NCBI GenBank assembly: GCA_004294225.1
Contig: REBA01000016.1
Location: forward strand, 1 to 64,000
DNA length: 64,000 bases
From: Cytophagales bacterium
GTDB lineage: Bacteria > Bacteroidota > Bacteroidia > Cytophagales > Cytophagaceae
Direction: 5' to 3'
The position numbers were made by a program, and so were the translations under genes. Positions 33,908 through 43,100 of this stretch are shown piece by piece; within the stretch, counting starts at the first letter, position 1; every line of letters starts with the position of its first letter. The notes beneath the pieces were generated by a model. It was not told where the DNA came from. It saw nothing but the letters and a program-made list of their open reading frames with translations, and searched no databases.

Positions 33908-36457
33908 ATGGCAGAGAATACCTACAAAAAAAATACTCCTAAAAAAGAAAATACCAGAGTAAAAGAAAATACTATTGCTGGTCAAGAAAAAACAGAAGCG
34001 CCGAAGTTTCAAACAAACTTCTTAAAAGACAAAAGATTTCATCTGTCCTTAGGTTTTTTTCTTGCCCTCTTAGCAATAAGTATGTTGTTTGCTATTTTAT
34101 CTTATTTATTCACTGGGAAAGACGATCAGAGTGTGGTAGAGAGTATATTTGATACTACCATTATTGAATCAGGGCAGGAAGTCCAAAATTGGTTAGGAAT
34201 ATTCGGAGCCACAATGGCTTATTTTTTGGTATTTAAATGGTTCGGGATTTCTGCTTTCTTTTTTGTACCCATCATTACAATTATTTCTTTAAGGCTATTA
34301 TTGGCAAAAAAAATTGGACGACTTAAAATACTGTCTTTAGTAAGTTTTTTCTTTATTTTTTGGCTCGGTTTGGTCTTAGGTTATATAGCTTTAAAATTGG
34401 ATGGAGAAAACTACATTACTTATATCGCAGGTGGTATAGGTTATGAGCTGGCTTTAATAGTAGATAGTATAGCAGGGTGGGGTACTGCATTTATATTGTT
34501 ATTTATGATAATTATTTTTATTATCTATTACTTTAATATCACCAGTATTTCACCAAAATTAACAGAACCAATTAAAGAAAATCCATCGATTGCTGAGAGC
34601 ACTTCTAGTTTAGAAAATAATCTGCTCACCGTTGAAAATAATCAAGAAAACGAATTATTACCTACTGATAATGTGCCGAACCCTGATTTAGAAATAATTT
34701 CAGATAAAGAAGAAGCTGTTGAGGAAGAGGAAGAATGGGTGTTGAAGAAGACTGAGGCTGTAAAACCAAAACTCAAAACAGAACCAGTATTTAATATAGA
34801 TGAAGCATTTGCGGCACTTGCCGAACAGCAAGCCAAGGACAGCATTGGTTTAGACGATTTAGGCAAGGATGTTGTTCAAGATAAGTTTGTTACCCCATCT
34901 CCTGAAGATATTCCTCTTGATGGAGAGAAGATTGCTAATTATGACCCTACTTTAGATTTACCCCATTATCAGTATCCTCCAGTAGAATTGCTTAATGAAT
35001 TTGATGGAAATAAAGTACAGGTAACCAAAGAAGAATTGGAAGCCAATAAAGATAAAATTGTAGATACATTGAAAAACTACAATATTGGTATTTCCAGTAT
35101 TAAAGCCACTATTGGGCCTACGGTTACCCTCTATGAGATTGTACCCGATGCTGGAATACGGATTTCTAAAATTAAAAGCTTAGAAGACGATATTGCTTTA
35201 AACTTAGCAGCACTAGGTATTAGGATAATAGCTCCTATGCCAGGCAAAGGAACAATAGGCATAGAAGTACCTAATCTCAATAGAGAAATGGTGGCAATGA
35301 AATCGGTATTATCTACAGAGAAATTCCTTAAAAGTGATAAAGAGTTACCTGTAGTATTCGGTAAGACCATTTCTAACGAAGTTTTTGTAGTAGATCTAGC
35401 CAAAATGCCCCATTTGTTGATGGCAGGGGCTACAGGTCAAGGTAAATCAGTAGGCTTGAATGTACTTCTAGCTTCACTAATTTTTAAAAAACATCCTTCA
35501 CAACTAAAATTTGTGTTGGTAGATCCAAAGAAAGTAGAACTTTCTTTGTTCAATAAAATTGAAAGACATTTCTTAGCAAAACTTCCAGATACAGAAGAAG
35601 CCATAATTACAGACACCAAGAAGGTAGTTCATACCCTCAATTCTTTATGTATAGAGATGGATATGAGATATGATTTGCTCAAAGAAGCCAATTGTAGAAA
35701 CCTTAAAGAATATAACCAAAAATTCATAGAAAGAAGACTTAACCCTAATAATGGTCATAGGTTCATGCCTTATATTGTGTTGGTTATTGATGAATTAGCA
35801 GATTTGATGATGACTGCAGGTAAAGAGGTGGAAACACCTATCGCACGTTTGGCTCAATTAGCAAGAGCTATTGGAATACACTTGGTAGTTGCTACTCAAA
35901 GACCATCTGTCAATGTCATTACAGGTATTATTAAAGCAAATTTCCCAGCTAGACTTTCTTTTAAAGTAACCTCTAAAATAGATTCAAGAACAATTTTAGA
36001 CACAGGCGGAGCAGACCAACTGGTAGGGCAAGGCGATATGTTGTTCTCCAATGGATCTGACTTAATCAGATTACAATGTGCATTTTTGGATACTCCAGAA
36101 GTGGAAAGAGTATGTGATTTTATTGGTTCGCAACGTGGGTACGACCATCCTTATCATTTACCAGAATTTAGCGATGAGGATATGGTAGAAGATAAATCTA
36201 ATGGAGAATTCAAATTCAGTGAAAGAGACAAAATGTTTGAAGAAGCCGCAAGAATAATAGTTACCCATCAACAAGGAAGCACTTCGCTCCTTCAAAGAAG
36301 GCTTAAACTTGGTTATAATAGAGCAGGAAGGCTTATAGACCAGTTAGAGTCTGCTGGTATAGTGGGAGCTTTTGAAGGTTCAAAAGCTCGTGAAGTGCTT
36401 ATCAAAGATGATTATAGTTTGGAACAATTATTGACAGAACTTGCTAAAAATGGTTAA
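33908..36457 (+). CDS. ftsK: DNA translocase FtsK
   Basis: An 849-residue DNA motor that clears the chromosome terminus at the division septum. After a basic N-terminal tail there are about four to five membrane helices (residues 45-215), an acidic/Ser-rich linker (about 220-350), the alpha/beta motor domain with Walker A GATGQGKS at 507-514 and Walker B VLVIDELADLMM, and a C-terminal winged-helix gamma domain (about 785-849, QQGSTSLLQRRLKLGYNRA) that reads polar DNA motifs. The linker is short, as in other Bacteroidota. Start ATG at 33908. lolA follows after 71 bases. Confidence 0.97.
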   Translation: MAENTYKKNTPKKENTRVKENTIAGQEKTEAPKFQTNFLKDKRFHLSLGFFLALLAISMLFAILSYLFTGKDDQSVVESIFDTTIIESGQEVQNWLGIFGATMAYFLVFKWFGISAFFFVPIITIISLRLLLAKKIGRLKILSLVSFFFIFWLGLVLGYIALKLDGENYITYIAGGIGYELALIVDSIAGWGTAFILLFMIIIFIIYYFNITSISPKLTEPIKENPSIAESTSSLENNLLTVENNQENELLPTDNVPNPDLEIISDKEEAVEEEEEWVLKKTEAVKPKLKTEPVFNIDEAFAALAEQQAKDSIGLDDLGKDVVQDKFVTPSPEDIPLDGEKIANYDPTLDLPHYQYPPVELLNEFDGNKVQVTKEELEANKDKIVDTLKNYNIGISSIKATIGPTVTLYEIVPDAGIRISKIKSLEDDIALNLAALGIRIIAPMPGKGTIGIEVPNLNREMVAMKSVLSTEKFLKSDKELPVVFGKTISNEVFVVDLAKMPHLLMAGATGQGKSVGLNVLLASLIFKKHPSQLKFVLVDPKKVELSLFNKIERHFLAKLPDTEEAIITDTKKVVHTLNSLCIEMDMRYDLLKEANCRNLKEYNQKFIERRLNPNNGHRFMPYIVLVIDELADLMMTAGKEVETPIARLAQLARAIGIHLVVATQRPSVNVITGIIKANFPARLSFKVTSKIDSRTILDTGGADQLVGQGDMLFSNGSDLIRLQCAFLDTPEVERVCDFIGSQRGYDHPYHLPEFSDEDMVEDKSNGEFKFSERDKMFEEAARIIVTHQQGSTSLLQRRLKLGYNRAGRLIDQLESAGIVGAFEGSKAREVLIKDDYSLEQLLTELAKNG

Positions 36458-36528
36458 ATATTAAATCTTAGTGCTAGCTGTTGGAAGATTATTTTAAATA
36501 TTTATACAGAAAAGAGAACAATTGGATT

Positions 36529-37173
36529 ATGAAAAAACTGATAGTGATGATGATTTTGGTAGGGAATAGTTTTATTCAAGCTATTGCTCAGTATGATAAT
36601 AAGGCCTTGACTATACTTGATGCCATGAGCAAAAAATATAAAGAAATCCCTAATTTTAAAGCCAAATTTACCTACTCACTCATGAGCGATGTAACTGGGG
36701 TGAAAGAGACTTCCGAAGGAGAAATAATAGTCAAAGGAGGAAAGTTTATATTGAAATTATCTAATCAAGAGATTATCAATAACGGAACTACTATGTGGAC
36801 CTATGTGAAAGAATCTAACGAAGTAAATATTTCGGACTATCAGCCAGACGAGAACGAAATCACACCTACAAAGATTTATACGATGTACAAAAAAGGTTAT
36901 AAATACCTTTTTGTGGAAGAAAAAACTGAAGCAGGTTCAATTTATCAAACTGTAGATTTGATTCCCGAAGAAAAGAAAAATCAGATTTTCAAAGTAAGAA
37001 TTGATATTAATAAAAAAGATAAGACAGTCAAGAGTTGGAAAGTATTTGAAAAAAATGGTAACCGCTATATTTATACCGTTAAATCATTCACCCCAGAGCC
37101 AAGCCTTACTGATAATATGTTTAACTTTGACAAGTCTAAGTACAAAGGTGTTGAAATTGTTGATTTGAGATAA
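36529..37173 (+). CDS. lolA: LolA-like outer-membrane lipoprotein carrier
   Basis: A periplasmic protein of 214 residues with a signal peptide (MKKLIVMMILVGNSFIQAIAQ). The fold of LolA/LolB type is suggested by AMSKKYKEIPNFKAKFTYSL, GEIIVKGGKFILKL and TMWTYVKESNEV. LolA carries lipoproteins from the inner to the outer membrane. The frame is open from TTG 36481, but the ATG at 36529 directly starts the signal peptide and is chosen. Location right after ftsK is the same gene order as in many bacteria, which supports the assignment. Confidence 0.88.
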   Translation: MKKLIVMMILVGNSFIQAIAQYDNKALTILDAMSKKYKEIPNFKAKFTYSLMSDVTGVKETSEGEIIVKGGKFILKLSNQEIINNGTTMWTYVKESNEVNISDYQPDENEITPTKIYTMYKKGYKYLFVEEKTEAGSIYQTVDLIPEEKKNQIFKVRIDINKKDKTVKSWKVFEKNGNRYIYTVKSFTPEPSLTDNMFNFDKSKYKGVEIVDLR

Positions 37174-37202
37174 TTTCTGAATATATTAATAAATCTTAAT
37201 CA

Positions 37203-38033
37203 ATGAATAGAGCTGAATTATTCGCCCAAATTTCTCAAAAGCAATCTTATTTATGTGTTGGACTAGATACAGACTTAACAAAGATTCCTTCTCATTTGAG
37301 GAATGAAAAAGACCCGATTTTTGAGTTTAATAAACAAATAATAGATGCTACCTATAAATATTGTGTAGCCTACAAACCCAATACAGCATTTTATGAATGC
37401 AATGGATCTAAGGGTTGGGAGAGCCTTCAGAAAACAATAGAATATATACCCAAAGATGTTTTTACAATAGCCGATGCAAAAAGGGCAGATATTGGAAATA
37501 CATCTTCTATGTACGCTAGAGCTTTCTTTAATAAAAGTGAATCAGGTTTAGAATTTGATGCAGTTACTGTAGCACCCTATATGGGAGAGGATTCAATAGC
37601 TCCTTTTTTAAAATTTCCAAATAAATGGGCTATTGTGTTGGGGCTTACTTCTAATGAAGGAAGTCAAGATTTTCAAGCATTAAAAATTTCTGATGGAGCA
37701 TATTTGTATCAGCACGTAATTAAAAAAGTATCTACTTGGGGAACTCCTGATCAATTAATGTTTGTAATTGGAGCAACTAAAGCTGAAGATTTCTCTGAGA
37801 TAAGAAAGATTATACCAGATTATTTTTTGCTAGTTCCTGGTGTTGGAGCTCAAGGTGGAGATTTGAAAATACTCTCTCAAAACGGGTTTAACTCGCAGTG
37901 TGGTTTATTAGTAAATTCTTCTAGAAACATTATTTATGCCTCTAGTGAGAAAGATTTTGCTCTTCATGCCGAAAAAGTTGCAAGAAATATGGCAAAGGAG
38001 ATGGAAGTTTACTTGCAAGAATATTTGAAGTAG
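37203..38033 (+). CDS. pyrF: Orotidine 5'-phosphate decarboxylase, group 2
   Basis: Last enzyme of UMP synthesis, releasing CO2 from orotidine monophosphate. The active-site array is ADAKRADIGNT with Asp91, Lys93 and Asp96; LCVGLDTDLTKIP near the N terminus and LLVPGVGAQGG near the C terminus bind the phosphate. Length 276 and the DAKRxDIGNT form are those of the long type 2 family. It follows lolA by 29 bases and ends 1 base from the convergent SRAP gene. Confidence 0.96.
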   Translation: MNRAELFAQISQKQSYLCVGLDTDLTKIPSHLRNEKDPIFEFNKQIIDATYKYCVAYKPNTAFYECNGSKGWESLQKTIEYIPKDVFTIADAKRADIGNTSSMYARAFFNKSESGLEFDAVTVAPYMGEDSIAPFLKFPNKWAIVLGLTSNEGSQDFQALKISDGAYLYQHVIKKVSTWGTPDQLMFVIGATKAEDFSEIRKIIPDYFLLVPGVGAQGGDLKILSQNGFNSQCGLLVNSSRNIIYASSEKDFALHAEKVARNMAKEMEVYLQEYLK

Positions 38034-38034
38034 T

Positions 38035-38739
38035 TTAACTATTAAAGTCAAAAAGACTATAAGTTTCCCCAGGATAAATTTTGGGTGCTATAGCGATACA
38101 CTCTGGGCTATCAATGGAAGAAGAGTTTACACTACGATGTGCTTTGTAATGATTTAATTGAGTAATACTATGTTTAGCAAATATATCTTTAATATCATTT
38201 TCAGAAAGCAAGGCATGTAGCCATATTTTCTCAGCATCTCTATTTAATATTACAGGCATTCTATCATGAATGTCTTTTATTTCCCCTATTGCTTCTCTAG
38301 TAATAATCCCAAAAGTACCTATTTTGCTACCATCTTCATATTGCCACTCATCCCAAATGCCAGCAAAAGAGAAAATTGATTCATCTGGTAATGTAAACCT
38401 ATAGGGTATCCTTGATTTTAATTCTTTTTTCCATTCGTAAAATCCATCAGCAGGAATAAGACATCTTTGTGATTGAACTAAATTTTTGAAAGTGTTTTTT
38501 GAGAATAGATTTTCTGAGCGGATATTGATTAGATTAGCACCTGCAGCATCGTTGATTGACCAACTAGGAATTAATCCCCATTTCCAAAAATCGCCTTCTG
38601 ATTCTTTATTATTTCTGAGAATCGACATTTTCTGGGTAGGTGCTACATTATATCTGACTGTAGTTTCTTTTGGAAAACGAGCATTGTACCTGTTTTCAAG
38701 TACTTTTTGGTCAGCTACCAATGAATATCTTCCACACAT
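38035..38739 (-). CDS. yedK: SRAP domain protein (YedK/HMCES family)
   Basis: A 234-residue protein starting MCGRYSL; after removal of Met, Cys2 forms a thiazolidine crosslink with abasic sites in single-stranded DNA, shielding them. Other signatures are YNVAPTQKM, CLIPADGFYEWKK and IHDRMPVIL followed by a late His-containing motif. It lies 55 bases downstream of the photolyase gene on the same strand, so two DNA damage genes appear to be grouped. Confidence 0.93.
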   Translation of the reverse strand: MCGRYSLVADQKVLENRYNARFPKETTVRYNVAPTQKMSILRNNKESEGDFWKWGLIPSWSINDAAGANLINIRSENLFSKNTFKNLVQSQRCLIPADGFYEWKKELKSRIPYRFTLPDESIFSFAGIWDEWQYEDGSKIGTFGIITREAIGEIKDIHDRMPVILNRDAEKIWLHALLSENDIKDIFAKHSITQLNHYKAHRSVNSSSIDSPECIAIAPKIYPGETYSLFDFNS

Positions 38740-38794
38740 GAATAAATTGTTGATTTGAATTGTTATGAATTGATTACAATATTAAATAATATTT

Positions 38795-40102
38795 TTATTC
38801 TATTGTTATTTTTTTGAAAGCTTCTTTAGCAAGGTCTGTGGCTAATTTATGATTAATTATAGGGCTTACATAATCGAAAGTTCCATACTCAGGAACCCAT
38901 TTTTTGATATATTCAAACTTTGGGTCAAATCGTTCTTGTTGAAGATATGGATTGAATATTCTAAAAAATGGTTGTGCATCTGCTCCAGTACCAGCACTCC
39001 ATTGCCAATTGCCATTGTTTGCAGATAAATCATAATCTAAAAGATGTTTTGCAAAATAAGCCTCACCCCATCTCCAATCGATAAGTAAATGTTTAGTTAA
39101 GAAACTAGCAACTACCATTCGCACTCTATTATGCATATGTCCTGTAGTATTGAGCTCTCTCATGCCGGCATCTACTAGAGGATAACCAGTATTGCCAGAG
39201 CACCAAAGTAAAAATTCTTTCTCGTTGTTTCGCCAAATAAGATGTTTGAATTTTGGTTGAAATGGCTCTTTGACTACATAGGGAAAATGAAAAAGCAATT
39301 GCATAAAAAATTCTCTCCAAATTAGTTCATTAAGCCAAACCGGATTAATAGATTGTGCTTTTTTTGCAGTTTCTCTGACAGATATTGTCCCGAATCGCAA
39401 ATGAATTCCTAAGAGAGACGTTGCTGATTGGCTTGGATAGTCTCTTCTTTTATCATAATCTTTTAGTATTTCTTCTTTAATTATTTGAGGTGGTATGTTA
39501 ATATTAGTTTTTCTAAAACCTATTTTTTCTAAACTTGGAAATTCAAAAAAATGATTTTTAATAAAATTTTGAAAATAATTTTCGGTAGGGTAAGATTTTA
39601 AATAGAAGCTAGAGAGTGAACTCAGCCATTTATTTTTGTATGGAGTATATACTTTATATGGGCTACCATTTGCACTAATAATCTCTTCTTTCTCAAAAAT
39701 TACTTGGTCTTTAAAAGTAGAAAATGGTATATTTTTATCCCTTAAAATATTTTTAATAGATTCGTCTCTTTGAATAGCATAAGGTTCATAATCATGATTG
39801 GCAAATACTTCTTTGATATTATATTTCAGAAGAAGCTCTGAAAAGATAGCATTGGTATTGCCATAAAGAATAAGTATTGAAGAATTTATTTGAACCAATT
39901 GTTCTTGAATCTTTGAGAGCGTTTGATGAATAAAACTTACTCTTGCATCTTCTTGGTTGGATAGTTTATTTAAAATATCGGTGTCAAATACAAATATTGG
40001 TAGTACTGGAACTCCTGATTTTAGAGCATGATAAAGACCTGCATTGTCATGAAGTCTTAAATCACGACGAAACCAAAATATAGATAAAGGTTGCTTGTTC
40101 AA
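38795..40102 (-). CDS. phrB: Deoxyribodipyrimidine photolyase / cryptochrome family
   Basis: A 435-residue FAD-dependent DNA photolyase that repairs UV pyrimidine dimers with blue light. The N-terminal alpha/beta antenna domain starts IFWFRRDLRLHDNAGL; the C-terminal FAD domain contains LNELIWREFFMQLLFHFP, GNTGYPLVDAGMRELNTTG, HNRVRMVVASFLTKHLL and DLSANNGNWQWSAGTG. These match class I CPD photolyases. The start is TTG 40102, which reproduces the usual N terminus and has no ATG alternative nearby. SRAP gene follows. Confidence 0.92.
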   Translation of the reverse strand: MNKQPLSIFWFRRDLRLHDNAGLYHALKSGVPVLPIFVFDTDILNKLSNQEDARVSFIHQTLSKIQEQLVQINSSILILYGNTNAIFSELLLKYNIKEVFANHDYEPYAIQRDESIKNILRDKNIPFSTFKDQVIFEKEEIISANGSPYKVYTPYKNKWLSSLSSFYLKSYPTENYFQNFIKNHFFEFPSLEKIGFRKTNINIPPQIIKEEILKDYDKRRDYPSQSATSLLGIHLRFGTISVRETAKKAQSINPVWLNELIWREFFMQLLFHFPYVVKEPFQPKFKHLIWRNNEKEFLLWCSGNTGYPLVDAGMRELNTTGHMHNRVRMVVASFLTKHLLIDWRWGEAYFAKHLLDYDLSANNGNWQWSAGTGADAQPFFRIFNPYLQQERFDPKFEYIKKWVPEYGTFDYVSPIINHKLATDLAKEAFKKITIE

Positions 40103-40142
40103 TGGATGATACTGCTATTGTTAGAATTAAAGTGTGTGGTAT

Positions 40143-43100
40143 TTATTTTGCAATAGATTTTAAAGTGTCTAAACCTTTTTGTCTATTCCTACTAGTAACA
40201 TCCGAAGAGTCAGTTTGTTTTTGATTCTCTTCATTGATACCCTCATTTTTATTGTCGGCGTCTTTGATATATTTTTCTAATTTGTCAGCAACTTTATTTT
40301 CTTTGTTTGTGAAGAGCTCCCTGAGGTTATTGAAGTTTTGTGTGTGCAGAATACTAAAGCCAGCAGAGCCTGTAGCACTTCCTCCGGCACTATTGAGTAA
40401 TATGTTTTGATTGCTTCTGTTGAATAGTTTTAGTCTAAATCTTCCATCAGCACTTATCAAATATTCCACCGTCCATTCTCCAGCAATATTAGATAAATTG
40501 GTGGTAGAAGAGTTTTGAACATTTCTAAACGACCCATCTCTAGAGACCCTAAGGCGTCCATCCATCATTGTATAAGATAATCGCATTTGAAAAGTATTGA
40601 GTGCATTTCGGTCTAATGAATTAAGGTTTACATCAACCTGTAATTTTTCATCTACTTGAGAAAGCCAGTTGCTAAGCTGGTTAGATAGCATTTCACTAAT
40701 ATTATTGGCAGAGTTAGAGATTCCAGAGAAACTATTCTCAGGTGCTAATCCGCCTAGTACGAGTACGCTGAAAACTTGTCGGTTTAACTCTTGTTCATTG
40801 GCTTGAAGTTTGGCTTTGAATGCTGTAATGATGTCATTCATAAAAGAGGGATTTCTTAAAATATTAATTCCCATCTTTATCTCTGGTGTAAGAAGATTTC
40901 CAGTAAGATTGAGTTGTACTAGAGCTGGATATTTTCGGCTTACTTCAGGGTTTTTCAACGCTGTAGAATCTTTAAGTAATGGCCTCATAGATACAAATTG
41001 AGAATATTCTGCTGTGATATCCATTATTCCAGAATAGGGATCCCCAGACCAATTGATAGAACTGTTGGCTTTTATTTTAAACTCTTTATTGATGAGACCT
41101 GCAAGTGTAAAATTATACCAACCTTCTGTAAACCTATAATCTCCTTCCATTGTAAAATCACCTCTAGTATCAATTTTTAGGTTGATATTTCCGTTGCCAT
41201 GACCTCTAATAATATCTCCTGTGCGTTTGTCGAAAATTATTTCTGTATATGCGTTTGGGGTAATTTCAAGATTGAATTCCATTTTTAGTCCAGATTCATC
41301 TACACTGTCTGCTTTTTTTATGATTAGGTCTTTATTCTTTTTATCTACAAATCTTATATAGCTTTGTTTTTCTGTACTTGCACTAGAATTGATAGGTATA
41401 AATATTTTTGTTCCTTTTTTTGTGGTAGCATTAGCATTGATTTGTAATTCATTGAAATTGCCAAAAATTTCAAATTTTCCAGTAGAGATGGCTTCACCGT
41501 AGAACATTTTATTTTGTTTTTCATTAAGGTCAAGTATTTTGAGATCGTCTACATTGCCTTTTATATCTACTATAAAATGATTGAAATTATCATGATAGAG
41601 TCCTCCATTGATTATACCGATGTTTCCATCTTTGTCTTTAATTTTTAATTTCTTAAATCCTATCATATTTTCTGTGAGGTAGATGTTGTCCTCGAAATAA
41701 TAGGTAGTACCTAAATACGGTATTTTGAATTTTCCTTTTTTAATAGCTGCTTGGCCTTTAATAGAGATGTCTCTGGTTGTCCCAGTAATATTAAATTCAC
41801 CTGTAGCTTTTCCACTGATATTGCTCAGTACACCGTCCATTATTGGGTTGAGTACTTCTAATTCTGCATTAAGTAGTGTAGCGGTTAGGTTGAGTTTATT
41901 TAGTTTGTTGTCATCTGAATTATTGATGTCTCCAACAATGTTAATAATTTTTATATCGTCTCTTACTACTTCTACTCCTACTTTGATTGTATTAGAACTG
42001 AAATCATAAGAAGTTGCTCCCATCACGTTTCCTATTTTAAATCCATCAACAAAGAAAGTGTCAAGTTGAATATTTCCTAATGCGTTGAAGCCAGAGAAAA
42101 CATTCTTTAAGGTGAGATTAGCATTGAGTTTTCCTTCAAACTTTGTGTGTTTTATTATTGAGTTAAGATTATTTAAGTCAAAGTTGCGAATCTCTAGCTG
42201 TGTTTGATGTTCAGGATAATCAGACATTTCACCATTCAGTGAAATATATTGATTATTGTTTTGCAATTTTAGATTTTCAAAAGCTATGGTTGTTTTGGTA
42301 AAGAATAATTTATGTTGAGGCTCAAAATTCCAGATTTTATCTAGAATTTTTAATTCTGAATTTTTTAAAATAAGTGTTTGAGTCCTATCGCTGAGTTTTA
42401 TATCTCCTTGTAAATTGAGATAGTCTTCTGAGTCTTGTTGATATATTTTACTTTTGAAATCAATGCTGTCATTTTTCCAGTTTCCTTCTAAATATAAGTT
42501 TTTAGTTCTTATTCCAGATTTGAATTTCTGAGATTTTGAATTTAGATACAAAGAGGCAAGAACTTCCGGGTTGGTTTCAGACTTTGAGGTATTGAGTTCA
42601 AACTCAGTTTTTACAAGTTCATTTTCGTTGTAATACAAAGTATCTATAAAAGAGGTCAGATGAAATAAATGACGATGTCCAGAATTATAATCTCCTTTGA
42701 TAAAGAAACCACTAGATAGGTAAAGATTAGGAACGTAAATGGAAAGAATTTCATTGATATTTTTAGCGTGAATGTTAAAGTCTAATTGATAAGGGAGCTT
42801 GTATTGGTGTGTCTTAGAAGCATAGTATAATTGTTGTTCCCAAGGATTACTTGCAAGGCTCATATTATATTCTTTGACGATTCGCTCAGCATCACTAATG
42901 ATTGTACTGAAATCAAAGTTGCCTTTTGCATCAAGTGAAATTATATCTGAAATAATATTGAGTGTTCTATTGTTCTGTGTTTTGAAAGTTGAAATTTCTA
43001 ATGAATTAAAGTGTATCTCTTTTATTCCTTTGTAAAGTAAGTAGGTATTAGTAAGCCCGGCTCTGCCATTTATTTTGTCTAATTCTAGACCTGTGAAATC